From: Cyanobacteriota bacterium
GTDB taxonomy: Bacteria > Cyanobacteriota > Cyanobacteriia > Phormidesmidales > Phormidesmidaceae
Length of the DNA stretch: 10,244 nt
Reading direction: 5' to 3'
Assembly: GCA_027619675.1 (NCBI GenBank)
Contig: JAQCHG010000025.1
Location: forward strand, 1 to 10,244
The first letter of the stretch is position 1. Every line of letters begins with the position of its first letter. The notes below the pieces were generated by a model. It saw only the letters and a list, made by a program, of their open reading frames with translations, ran no database searches and was not told where the DNA came from. This document shows, piece after piece, positions 1 to 6,443 of the stretch. The translations under genes and the position numbers were made by a program.

Positions 1-578
1 TAGGTAGCCAAAATACCGTTGGGTTTGAGGCATCGAGCCACCAAGGCGAGAAACTCCACCGTCCACAACTGGGGACAGCGTGGGGGCGAGAAGGGATCCA
101 AAAAAATTACGTCCGCCTGCCAACCCGCCGCCACCCAAGGCTGGATCGTGGCGCGGGCATCTCCCCACCAGATCTGGCCCTGCACCCCCGGCGGCAGGGG
201 GGCACCCTGGGCCAAGGCGGTGAGGACCATCTGCACCAATGGTGGCCACTGTTGCAACAATCCTTGGGCGATCGCCGCTTGGGGCACCCGGCGATCCAGT
301 TCCAGCGCCACAAATTCCACGGGAATCTGGGGAACCAACGCCCCCAGGGCTTCCAAGGCAGCGGCGGTGTTATAGCCCAGGCCGTAGCATACGTCTAACC
401 AGACAATGCGGCCCTGGGCTTGGGCACGGGCAACGAGATCCGTCGCCTGGATGTAGGTCTGGCGGGCTTCGTCATAGGCCCCGCCGCGACTGTGAAACCA
501 TTCCCCAAATTCTGGGGAGTAGAAGGTCTGACTCCCATCCGCTGTGGGTTCTTCGGGAAAAGGGGCGATCGCGGCCAT
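1..578 (-). CDS. mnmD: MnmD-like tRNA U34 methyltransferase, 5' part (runs off the window)
   Basis: 192 codons are visible; the C-terminus lies beyond base 1. From the N-terminus: a DGS-T-YSPEFGEWFHS block (residues 14-30) followed by GAYDEA; a class I SAM-binding loop LDVCYGLGYNTA (61-72); an acidic strand end ALELDR (91-96); and VIFLDPFSPPRCPQLWT (157-173). The last block corresponds to the FLDgFaP..nP.mW signature of the methyltransferase half of MnmC. That family finishes mnm5(s2)U at the wobble position of certain tRNAs in the cytoplasm; cyanobacteria are expected to have the stand-alone form without the FAD oxidase domain. The ATG at 578 is the only reasonable start, because an in-frame TGA lies two codons upstream. 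The gene follows the 604-1014 gene after 25 bp on the same strand, so they are probably cotranscribed. The exact substrate is inferred from the family; another SAM methyltransferase of this fold is possible. Confidence 0.72.
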   Translation of the reverse strand, partial: MAAIAPFPEEPTADGSQTFYSPEFGEWFHSRGGAYDEARQTYIQATDLVARAQAQGRIVWLDVCYGLGYNTAAALEALGALVPQIPVEFVALELDRRVPQAAIAQGLLQQWPPLVQMVLTALAQGAPLPPGVQGQIWWGDARATIQPWVAAGWQADVIFLDPFSPPRCPQLWTVEFLALVARCLKPNGILAT

Positions 579-603
579 ACATCAAAACTGTTCGGGACCA
601 ACC

Positions 604-1014
604 TCAAGCCACAAAGCGACTGCCCACCATGGCTTGGGCACTGGCTGCATTAGAGGCGATTTGGGCCAACGCCGCCTGGTCGAGGGAGCCGCCGTTGCCC
701 AGCAAGGCAACATCCTCAAGGGTGGCTAAATTCAACCAAATTTGATACTTCTCATGGTCTTGCCAAGAGACGGTCATGACCACATCCACCTGGGTCATCA
801 ACCGTTCACCGAGTTCGTAAGCAACCTGTCGCCGATTTGCGGCAAAACAGGAGTAGCGATCATAAATCTGCCCGTTGAGCATCATGCCAGTGCGGATCTC
901 ACCGCGCCAATAGTAGGCAAAGGGACAGATCAGCTCCTGGGGAACCACAGTAGGAAGATTCATTGCACAAAAAGAACGGACTACAGGGATACGAGGGGAT
1001 TTTTCAATGGCCAT
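604..1014 (-). CDS. Conserved-looking small protein of unknown function
   Basis: A 136-residue protein that I do not recognise. It is soluble: no signal peptide or membrane segment. The middle (about 35-100) looks like a compact fold with alternating strands and one helix: YYWRGEIRTG, LNGQIYDRYSCF, NRRQVAYELGERL, VDVVMTVSW and KYQIWLNLAT. The tail is Ala/Gln-rich and probably helical. Cysteines at 16, 30 and 56 form no metal motif. The start at 1014 is supported by AAAGGA about 5 nt upstream; a second Met at residue 18 lacks a comparable ribosome site. It lies 25 bp upstream of the MnmD-like gene on the same strand, which suggests an operon but does not reveal a function. A shorter open frame on the opposite strand (742-1017) looks like a shadow. 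Confidence 0.75.
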   Translation of the reverse strand: MAIEKSPRIPVVRSFCAMNLPTVVPQELICPFAYYWRGEIRTGMMLNGQIYDRYSCFAANRRQVAYELGERLMTQVDVVMTVSWQDHEKYQIWLNLATLEDVALLGNGGSLDQAALAQIASNAASAQAMVGSRFVA

Positions 1015-1031
1015 TAAGATCCTTTTGTCAA

Positions 1032-1060
1032 TATCGATTCTTTTTGTAAATCATTGTTAA
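1032..1060 (-). promoter_or_regulatory. Possible promoter of the 604-1014 gene
   Basis: On the minus strand, TTAACA (1060-1055) and TCGATA (1037-1032) are separated by 17 nt. Transcription would start about 10-12 nt before the ATG, just in front of the AAAGGA ribosome site. Spacing is ideal, but the -10 matches only moderately. The spacer also contains GTAACA (1072-1077) and TGTTAC (1105-1110), an inverted pair 27 nt apart that could be an operator or chance. Confidence 0.33.
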
Positions 1061-1131
1061 GCTCCTCAACTGTAACATTCTGCCCGCTTTGTCAGCGTAA
1101 ACACTGTTACCTAGCCGACCAAATGTCCGTA

Positions 1132-1158
1132 TTTACCAAGTATTCATTTAGGTATAGA
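1132..1158 (+). promoter_or_regulatory. Possible promoter of the pdeM-like gene
   Basis: TATAGA at 1153-1158 is the best -10-like hexamer before the phosphoesterase gene. The only -35-like partner is TTTACC (1132-1137), with a short 15-nt spacer. If real, the transcript would begin near 1165, exactly where the leader stem-loop begins. Confidence 0.27.
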
Positions 1159-1164
1159 AAAATC

Positions 1165-1241
1165 GGAGGGGAGATGGGATGTTCGATCGCTCCCCTCTTT
1201 GAGGTCGCCCAGTACCCTCCCGATTCCCCACAATGGAGGGG
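1165..1241 (+). promoter_or_regulatory. Structured mRNA leader with alternative pairings around the ribosome site
   Basis: Four complementary G/C segments lie in order before the pdeM-like start: GAGGGGAG (1166-1173), CTCCCCTC (1190-1197), CCCTCC (1215-1220) and the ribosome site GGAGGGG (1235-1241). The first two form a perfect 8-bp stem with a 16-nt loop. The last two form a perfect 6-bp stem with a 14-nt loop that would hide the ribosome site. Segment 2 can instead pair with the ribosome site over 6 bp, and segment 1 with segment 3. The pairings are read directly from the sequence; a regulatory role is inference. Confidence 0.35.
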
Positions 1242-1246
1242 TTCCA

Positions 1247-1942
1247 ATGCCGTCGCGATCGCCCATGGTTCCCCTCGCCCCCTTCACCGTCACCCTCGCG
1301 GGGGTCCCCCTCCAGTTGTTACCTGAGCGGGCCGTATTTTTACCAGATACCGCCGCCCTGCTGGTGGCGGATGTGCATTTGGGCAAGGCCGAAACCTTTC
1401 AACACCACGGCATCCCCATCCCCGCTGCGGTCAACACGACGACGCTGGAACGGTTGGAGCGCCTCTGCGATCGCACCCAAGCCCGCCGCCTGATCGTGCT
1501 GGGGGACCTGTTCCATGCCCGCTCTGGATTGGTGGATACGGTGATCGACAGTTGGCTTGCCTTTCGCCAGCGCGCGGGCCTTCAGGCAGATTTGATTGTG
1601 GGTAACCACGATCGCCCCCTCATCTCCACCTTGCGGCAGTTATCCGTCAATTGCTGGACAGAGCAAATGACCTTGGGAGCCGTCACCCTCAGCCATGAAC
1701 CCCTGCGCTTGGCAGACTCCTCAGCACACAAGCTGAACATCTGTGGTCATATTCATCCCTGTATACGTCTAGGGCCGCGCCGCGATCGCCTACGCCTGCC
1801 CTGTTTCCACTGGCAATCCCGCCTTGGTTGCCTCACCCTCCCCGCCTTTGGGGAATTTACCGGGGGCCATGAGGTAAGCCTCGGCGCTGGTCAAATCGCC
1901 TACGCCATTGCCGAAGACCAAATCGTGGCCTTTCCACCCTAA
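1247..1942 (+). CDS. pdeM: PdeM-like calcineurin-family metallophosphoesterase
   Basis: A 231-residue cytoplasmic protein with the full set of metal-binding motifs in order: ADVHLGK (D42, H44), LGDLFH (D87, H90), VGNHD (N120, H121, D122), LSHE (H150) and CGHIHP (H168, H170). The short N-terminal hairpin before motif I and the 'DVHLGKAETFQHHGIPIP' stretch match the ligase-associated DNA-damage-response nuclease family PdeM. That family is predicted to be a Mn-dependent phosphodiesterase or nuclease acting on nucleic acid ends. In some bacteria pdeM sits with genes for an ATP-dependent ligase, an Lhr-type helicase and an exonuclease; none of these is in this window. The start at ATG 1247 is set by a strong GGAGGGG 5 nt upstream; the frame stays open upstream to a TTG at 1199 but without a ribosome site. 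The biochemical activity of cyanobacterial members is inferred. Confidence 0.8.
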   Translation: MPSRSPMVPLAPFTVTLAGVPLQLLPERAVFLPDTAALLVADVHLGKAETFQHHGIPIPAAVNTTTLERLERLCDRTQARRLIVLGDLFHARSGLVDTVIDSWLAFRQRAGLQADLIVGNHDRPLISTLRQLSVNCWTEQMTLGAVTLSHEPLRLADSSAHKLNICGHIHPCIRLGPRRDRLRLPCFHWQSRLGCLTLPAFGEFTGGHEVSLGAGQIAYAIAEDQIVAFPP

Positions 1943-1972
1943 TGGGTCATTCGTGTCGCCTGATGTCCTCTC

Positions 1973-2004
1973 AGGGCGCAGACCCCTGTGCCCCGACAGC
2001 GTTT
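1973..2004 (+). repeat. Palindromic intergenic repeat, copy A (terminator-like)
   Basis: The 32-bp element begins AGGGCGCAGACCCCTG and ends ACAGCGTTT; copy B lies at 6383-6414 on the other strand, identical at 30 of 32 bases. It folds as GGGCGCAG (1974-1981) with CTGTGCCC (1986-1993), 8 pairs including one G-U, and a 4-nt loop. It lies 31 nt after the phosphoesterase stop and is followed by a short T run, so it could end or stabilise that mRNA. Confidence 0.75.
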
Positions 2005-2032
2005 TCGGGGGGATGTGACGGCATCGCTGTCG
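1994..2032. terminator. Hairpin between two convergent genes
   Basis: CGACAGCG (1994-2001) and CGCTGTCG (2025-2032) form a perfect 8-bp stem with a 23-nt loop. A competing stem CCCCGA (1991-1996)/TCGGGG (2005-2010) shares bases with it and with repeat copy A. The location between the 3' ends of the phosphoesterase and the chemoreceptor-like gene suits a bidirectional terminator. No strong T run follows on either strand, so termination is only a suggestion. Confidence 0.35.
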
Positions 2033-2054
2033 TTAAGGATTATCCGAACTCCCG

Positions 2055-3371
2055 TTATTCCGAGTCGGAGATTTCCCCAGTTTGTCCCCACCGCTGCCGT
2101 AGGGAGTGCATCCGCTGGGCCATGGGGACCTCCTCACCACCGCGATCGAGGCGATTGAGCAGCGCTTCCGCTTGATTGAGCACCTGCATCAGAGTCTGGA
2201 CATCATTGGGGGCCAAGTCGGCGGAGGGCTCTAGGGGCTCTACCATGCCTTCCGATTGTTTCAGCAGGCTTTCCAGGGCGGCGATCGCCTCCTCCGCTCG
2301 GTTAATTTCAATCAACAGCGATCGGGCAATGTTGGTGCTAGAACGGGCCGCATCGGTAAAGGCTTGGATGCGATCGCGAAAATGGTGGGCAACCCGATCT
2401 AGCTGCTGGCTAGCCTCATAGGTTTGCCCCACCAGCTTGCTGATTTCGTCGGTGATGTGGCTAAACCCGCTCAGTTCCTTGCCCGCATGGTTGGCCACAA
2501 TGGCGGCCTTGGTGGCCAGGTGACGCACCTGATAGCTCACCCGCCCCACCATGGTGGCGGCATCCTGCACCGTTTTTAGATCCGCCTGGAGTGCCCGCCC
2601 CACCTCCACAATTTCCGTGGTGCTGTGGCAGATGCCGTCTACCCCCATAAAGGTGGCCTCAAAGGCATTGCGGCCATCCATGGAAAGTAACTGGCTAATT
2701 TGCACAAATTTTTGGTTGAGGTGGGCGATTTCCTCGTTTTTGCGCACCAGCTCCACCTGTTGAGCCTCTAGGGTTTGGTTGCGGTCTTGGATCACCTGCT
2801 GCTGCTCTTGCAGTAGGGCCATGGAAGTCTGCACCCGCTGGCGTTCTTCATTGAGCTTCAGCATGTAGTGGCGGGTTTGTTGCCACTGGGTCTCCATTTG
2901 GCCATTGCTCAGGGCCAGCAGGTGAGACTGGGCCAGCAGCAGGGTTTGAAAGTCCAACAAATGGTGGAGGGTATAGCCATCGTGATCCGCCGCCGTCACC
3001 ACAATCGGTTCATACACGCTGTCGGGATTGCGGCCCAGGCCAATGCGAACAGCCGCGTCAATTTTTTCGGTATCCGGCAGGGTGAGGAAATCTGCCCGAC
3101 CTTTGCGGCGGCTGATATCTAAAAACACGCGGATGGGACGGCTAAAAAACACCTCCAATCCGTAGGGAGAACTGATCTGTTCATGGAAGCGCCGCCGGGA
3201 AACTAAGCCCATCAAAATGCCCTGTTCCGTCACCAGGAACCCTGGTAGCTCAGGGCGGCGCTCAAATTGCTGGGCGATCGCCTGCCCCAGGGTGTCTGCA
3301 TCCACTGCTTCATGGAACAGGGGCAAGGTGGCCAGGGTGGCATCAGGGGTAATGGATGACAGATCGACCAT
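2055..3371 (-). CDS. Cytoplasmic CBS-like / coiled-coil / chemoreceptor-like signalling protein
   Basis: 438 residues, no signal peptide or membrane helix. Residues 1-150 resemble a CBS-type pair: PGFLVTEQGILMGLVSRRRF and SPYGLEVFFSRPI, then a second half with YEPIVVTAADHDGYTLHHLLDFQTLL, as found at the front of some bacterial signalling proteins. Residues 155-230 are Gln/Glu-rich and predicted coiled coil. Residues 235-375 resemble a methyl-accepting chemotaxis signalling domain; KAAIVANHAGKELSGF (288-303) lines up with the hairpin tip NAAVEAARAGEQGRGF, but the conserved Asn, both Glu and the Arg are replaced by K288, V292, K298 and H295. It therefore probably does not make a normal CheA/CheW array. 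The acidic tail is free of known motifs. No clear ribosome site precedes ATG 3371, and no other in-frame start was seen nearby. The ligand, partner and output are unknown. Confidence 0.82.
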   Translation of the reverse strand: MVDLSSITPDATLATLPLFHEAVDADTLGQAIAQQFERRPELPGFLVTEQGILMGLVSRRRFHEQISSPYGLEVFFSRPIRVFLDISRRKGRADFLTLPDTEKIDAAVRIGLGRNPDSVYEPIVVTAADHDGYTLHHLLDFQTLLLAQSHLLALSNGQMETQWQQTRHYMLKLNEERQRVQTSMALLQEQQQVIQDRNQTLEAQQVELVRKNEEIAHLNQKFVQISQLLSMDGRNAFEATFMGVDGICHSTTEIVEVGRALQADLKTVQDAATMVGRVSYQVRHLATKAAIVANHAGKELSGFSHITDEISKLVGQTYEASQQLDRVAHHFRDRIQAFTDAARSSTNIARSLLIEINRAEEAIAALESLLKQSEGMVEPLEPSADLAPNDVQTLMQVLNQAEALLNRLDRGGEEVPMAQRMHSLRQRWGQTGEISDSE

Positions 3372-3555
3372 GGGGCGATGCGTCCAACAATGCAGCAGGG
3401 GGGCGGTAGATAGCCTTGGCCCTGGTGGACAGGGCCGATTTCCCAGACAGTCAAGGCCAGTGCCTCACCCTACCCAATGGAGGTTATGGCAACGTTATGA
3501 CACCGTGGGCTCCTATGATACGGACGCGCCGCCCTGTGCTTTATCTACCCTCGGG
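3372..3555. promoter_or_regulatory. Divergent spacer, no convincing motif
   Basis: 184 bp between the divergent chemoreceptor-like gene and the membrane-protein gene. It should hold both promoters. The only -10-like hexamer I noted is TATGAT (3514-3519, plus strand), without a good -35 partner. The plus-strand reading frame is open across the spacer and into the neighbouring gene, which probably reflects GC-rich composition rather than coding. Confidence 0.3.
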
Positions 3556-4875
3556 ATGCATTTCACCACTCGCTTAAATTATCTGGAGCCGACCCGCAGC
3601 TATCGGATTTTTCTGTGGCCCTTGGCGCGGCTCAAAGCCTTGTTTGAAACCCTCTACCAAACCCTGCTGAGCTATCTGTGGAACACCGTAACGGGGCAAA
3701 ACCACAGTTTGGGCCATGTGGGCTGTGGAGGTCTATTTTTAGGGATTTGCCTGCTGTCCCTGGGGGTTTATGGCCTCGATCGCTATGAAGAGCGGCTATT
3801 CATCGGGTTTGTGGTGATTTGGGGGATAGACCGCAGCCTCAGCCGTTGGCGCTATTTTCAGGGGGATGGGGCCGCCCAGGTGTCCCTGCGGGCGATCTCC
3901 CCATCCCCGGCCCTATCCCATGGCCCATCCCAAAACGAGGCCCAAGCTACGAACGAGGCCCAGCCTACCGCCGCCGTGGCCCTGCGCTATCACCTCAGCA
4001 CCCCCCAGGGCACCCGGCAGCAGCGGGACTTCACCCCCCAGCAGGTGGCTGCCATCGTGCTGCACTACACCGATGCAAGGGGGGGACCCTTTGAAACCCA
4101 CTTGGGCTGGGTGTGGCGGGTGCATCTGGTGCTGCGGGATCACAGCCGCTATCCCCTCTATGAAAGTGTCGATCTCACTGCTGCGCTGCATCGGGCCAAG
4201 ACCCTGGTGGCCCAGTTGCCCGCTGTGCCCTTGCACATCGCCCACAGTGAAGGGACTGGCCCCTACGCAACGACCCGGTTGCCGCCTCAAGTCATGGCCC
4301 GCCATCGCGATCGCGCCCCCCAAACAGTGCGGGTGCAGGCTACCCCCCAGGGCTATTGCCTCGACACCCCCGGCACTTGGGGCAGTTGGGGCCAGCTCGG
4401 GTATCGCCTGTTGCAACAATCGGGCTTTTTGCTCTTTGTGGTGGCGGTGACCCAAGCCATGGAGTTGTTGGGGGCGCTGCTACACCAATCGGCTATGGTC
4501 TATGGCGACGACACCGCCACGACGATGTTGTTGGTGCGCACCTTCACCGATGTTCAGTTCAACCCCCGCTGGACGGATTGGGTGGAGGGGGCGATCGCCC
4601 TGGTGCCCTTGGTCCTCAAGGGGTGGCACCTGAGCCAATGGAAACGGGTGGACCTGGATCCCGAAAAGATTCGGGCCTATCGCAATGGGCGACTGGTGGG
4701 GCAAGTGTCTACGGCGGCGGTTCACAGCGTGCTGTTGGTGACCCAGCCCCGTCCCCTGGTACTGGTGGTAACCCGCACCCAAGCCCTGGCGATCGCCCAT
4801 TGGCCCACCCTAAAGGAGGGGCGGGCCGCCTGGATTGCCCTGAGCGATCGCATTGCCGCCCTGCAAGCCCCCTAA
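3556..4875 (+). CDS. Membrane protein of unknown function
   Basis: 439 residues from ATG 3556; I do not recognise a family. Likely membrane segments are about 54-74 (GCGGLFLGICLLSLGVY), 81-97 (LFIGFVVIWGI), 288-310 (GFLLFVVAVTQAMELLGALL) and a weaker one at 344-358. Between the second and third lies a soluble region (100-285) with a low-complexity Ala/Gln/Pro stretch at 112-142 and then a beta-rich part containing TRQQRDFTPQQVAAIVLHY and WRVHLVLRDHSRYPLYES. The C-terminal 75 residues (365-439) are also beta-rich and probably soluble. The frame extends upstream to 3217, but that part is antisense to the neighbouring gene and reads like non-protein; MHFTTRLNYLEP is the first plausible start, although its ribosome site is weak. 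The last codons and the TAA fall inside the repeat at 4867-4932. Confidence 0.72.
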   Translation: MHFTTRLNYLEPTRSYRIFLWPLARLKALFETLYQTLLSYLWNTVTGQNHSLGHVGCGGLFLGICLLSLGVYGLDRYEERLFIGFVVIWGIDRSLSRWRYFQGDGAAQVSLRAISPSPALSHGPSQNEAQATNEAQPTAAVALRYHLSTPQGTRQQRDFTPQQVAAIVLHYTDARGGPFETHLGWVWRVHLVLRDHSRYPLYESVDLTAALHRAKTLVAQLPAVPLHIAHSEGTGPYATTRLPPQVMARHRDRAPQTVRVQATPQGYCLDTPGTWGSWGQLGYRLLQQSGFLLFVVAVTQAMELLGALLHQSAMVYGDDTATTMLLVRTFTDVQFNPRWTDWVEGAIALVPLVLKGWHLSQWKRVDLDPEKIRAYRNGRLVGQVSTAAVHSVLLVTQPRPLVLVVTRTQALAIAHWPTLKEGRAAWIALSDRIAALQAP

Positions 4876-4932
4876 ATCCCCGCCATTGGGGGACTTCCGG
4901 TCTTTGCTCCCCAAAATTTGGGGGCTGGGGGC
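4867..4932. repeat. GC-rich palindromic repeat overlapping a stop codon (terminator-like)
   Basis: Outer arms GCCCCC (4867-4872) and GGGGGC (4927-4932) are reverse complements. They enclose two smaller hairpins: TCCCC/GGGGA (4877-4881 with 4889-4893) and CCCCAA/TTGGGG (4909-4914 with 4918-4923). The layout resembles the C-run/G-run repeats common between cyanobacterial genes, as I recall them. It sits between two convergent genes and could end transcription both ways. The TAA of the membrane-protein gene (4873-4875) is inside it. Confidence 0.5.
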
Positions 4933-4989
4933 CTAGAAAGCATTTGCAACTCAGCCGATGGCTCAATCTATGTATTGTGCTAGCGGTAT

Positions 4990-6150
4990 TTACCCTAGGG
5001 GACCGGCCAGGATGACGCTGGCGATCGCGTTGCGGACATCAGCGGGGGACTCTTGCCCCAATTGGTCGTACCACTGCTGGGTGACGGCGGGATCTTTACC
5101 GTGGATCATTTCCGCCCGTTTGCGGGCCTTGTTGACCACGGCGCTGGTGCGGGCCTTGCGATCGCCCTCATAGCGGGCCAGGGCATAGTCCAGCCCCACA
5201 TTGGTGGTCATTAAATATTGGGCCAATACCAGACTGTCTTCCATGGCCTGACAGCCCCCTTGGCCCAAATCGGGGCAGGTGGCGTGGGCGGCATCCCCCA
5301 GCAGCACCACCCGCCCCCGCACCAACCGTTCCAGCGGCCCCACGTCATGGATTTCCGGGCGGGCCATGGTGGCGGGATCCAACCGCTCAATCAGCCGCTG
5401 CACGGGATCCGCCCATCCAGCAAAGTATTTCGCCAAATCTGCCCGATATTGGTCGGGGACGGCGGGGGTGCCCGCGGGCAAGGGCACATCAAAGAAAAAG
5501 TAAAAGCGATCGCCCCCCACGGGCATCATTGAAGCCCGCTGATGATCCCCCACGTAGATCACCCAATGGTCTCCAGGGGCCAGGTCTGGGCTGACGGGCA
5601 CCAGGCCATTCCAGTTCACATAGCCGCGATACACCGGGTCCACGGGCTGGCCTAGCACATGGGTGCGCAGCCGCGATCGAATGCCATCGGCGGCCACCAG
5701 TAAATCCCCCCGCGCCCGGTGACCGTTGTCAAACAGGGCGGTGATGCCCGTGTCATCTTCCTCCACCTCCACGCAGCGGTGGTTGAGGTGTACGGGGCCA
5801 GTAAAGGCCGACAGCAGCAGGGCTTGCAGGTCCGCACGGGCAACGGGATAGGGCCGTTGTCCAACGGCTGTCATCAAGGGCAGCAGGTCAATGTCGTTGA
5901 GCAACTCCCCGGTTTTGAAGTGGTAGGCCATGCGGTTCATCTGGCCCCCAATTTGGGCCATGTCTGCCCCCAACCCCAGGCGGTTTAGCACCTTCACCCC
6001 ATTGGACCAGAGGGAAATGCCTGCGCCGACGGGGCGGAGTTCCCGGACGCGATCGTAGATTTCCACCTCAAATCCGGCTTGGGTGAGGGCAATGCCCGCC
6101 GTTAGGCCGCCAATCCCAGCCCCAATTACAATCACCTTGAGCCCATGCAC
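4990..6150 (-). CDS. hpxO: FAD-dependent monooxygenase, HpxO-type urate hydroxylase
   Basis: 386 residues, the usual length of single-component flavin aromatic hydroxylases. It shows the Rossmann motif VIGAGIGGLTAG (8-19), the NAD(P)H-related DG motif VAADGIRSRLR (152-162) and the FAD-ribityl GD motif VLLGDAAHATCPDLGQGG (282-299). Beyond the general family, several stretches match Klebsiella HpxO as I remember it: GYVNWNGLVP, RFYFFFDVPLPAG, FAGWADPVQRLI, ARKRAEMIHGKD and the C-terminal ILAGPLG. R205 and Y217 correspond to the HpxO catalytic or substrate-binding Arg and Tyr. HpxO converts urate to 5-hydroxyisourate using NADH and O2 in purine breakdown. The start is GTG at 6150, five codons before the Rossmann strand; the ATG at 6146 is out of frame and an in-frame TAA lies 10 codons upstream. 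No other purine-catabolism gene is nearby, so a related substrate cannot be excluded. Confidence 0.8.
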   Translation of the reverse strand: MHGLKVIVIGAGIGGLTAGIALTQAGFEVEIYDRVRELRPVGAGISLWSNGVKVLNRLGLGADMAQIGGQMNRMAYHFKTGELLNDIDLLPLMTAVGQRPYPVARADLQALLLSAFTGPVHLNHRCVEVEEDDTGITALFDNGHRARGDLLVAADGIRSRLRTHVLGQPVDPVYRGYVNWNGLVPVSPDLAPGDHWVIYVGDHQRASMMPVGGDRFYFFFDVPLPAGTPAVPDQYRADLAKYFAGWADPVQRLIERLDPATMARPEIHDVGPLERLVRGRVVLLGDAAHATCPDLGQGGCQAMEDSLVLAQYLMTTNVGLDYALARYEGDRKARTSAVVNKARKRAEMIHGKDPAVTQQWYDQLGQESPADVRNAIASVILAGPLG

Positions 6151-6382
6151 AGTTGTCCAGTCCCCTACGCCATTCGGGTTTTACAGTACCGCACCCACTC
6201 TGGATCGATTGATGGCGAAAGATACGATTCCCCTGGCATGTTCCGCCGATCTCGGCTAGGGGGTGACTGGGTGAACGGTCGCCTGAGGCGAGGAGACAGT
6301 GGGGAAAGGAAGCAAGGGGGCGGGGACTTCCACAGTTCGGACTCCTCCCCATTGGGGTGATGCTGTCCCATTTCACCTCTAG
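6151..6382. other. Spacer upstream of the hpxO-like gene
   Basis: About 230 bp between repeat copy B and the monooxygenase start, expected to carry the hpxO promoter on the minus strand. I found no convincing -35/-10 pair. A 10-base match GGGGACTTCC is shared with the 4867-4932 repeat, and CCCCATTGGGG occurs at 6347-6357; these may be remnants of the same repeat type or chance. Short open frames here do not look like proteins. Confidence 0.3.
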
Positions 6383-6414
6383 AAACGCTGTAGGGGCGCA
6401 GGGGTCTGCGCCCT
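6383..6414 (-). repeat. Palindromic intergenic repeat, copy B (terminator-like)
   Basis: This matches copy A (1973-2004) at 30 of 32 bases when read on the minus strand. The stem is perfect here: GGGCGCAG (6394-6401) with CTGCGCCC (6406-6413), 4-nt loop. It starts 30 nt after the sufR stop in the sense orientation and is followed by CAGCGTTTCT. It may end or protect the 3' end of the sufR mRNA. Confidence 0.78.
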
Positions 6415-6443
6415 GGGCTGTTTAGTGGGTGACTGACGTTGCA

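Noticed and set aside
1..745. Plus-strand open frames across the MnmD-like gene
   Set aside because: The minus-strand frame has clear methyltransferase motifs over the same bases, while the plus-strand translations are Arg/Pro/Ser-rich with no motif.
3217..3555. Upstream extension of the membrane-protein frame
   Set aside because: The first part is antisense to the N-terminus of the chemoreceptor-like gene, and the translated segment is rich in Arg, Ser, Pro and Gln without a protein-like pattern. ATG 3556 starts the plausible protein.
3913..5015. Long open frames on both strands overlapping the membrane-protein gene (3913-4455 minus, 4356-5015 plus)
   Set aside because: They are Gly/Pro/His-rich low-complexity translations typical of shadow frames in GC-rich DNA, and one runs into the convergent hpxO-like gene.
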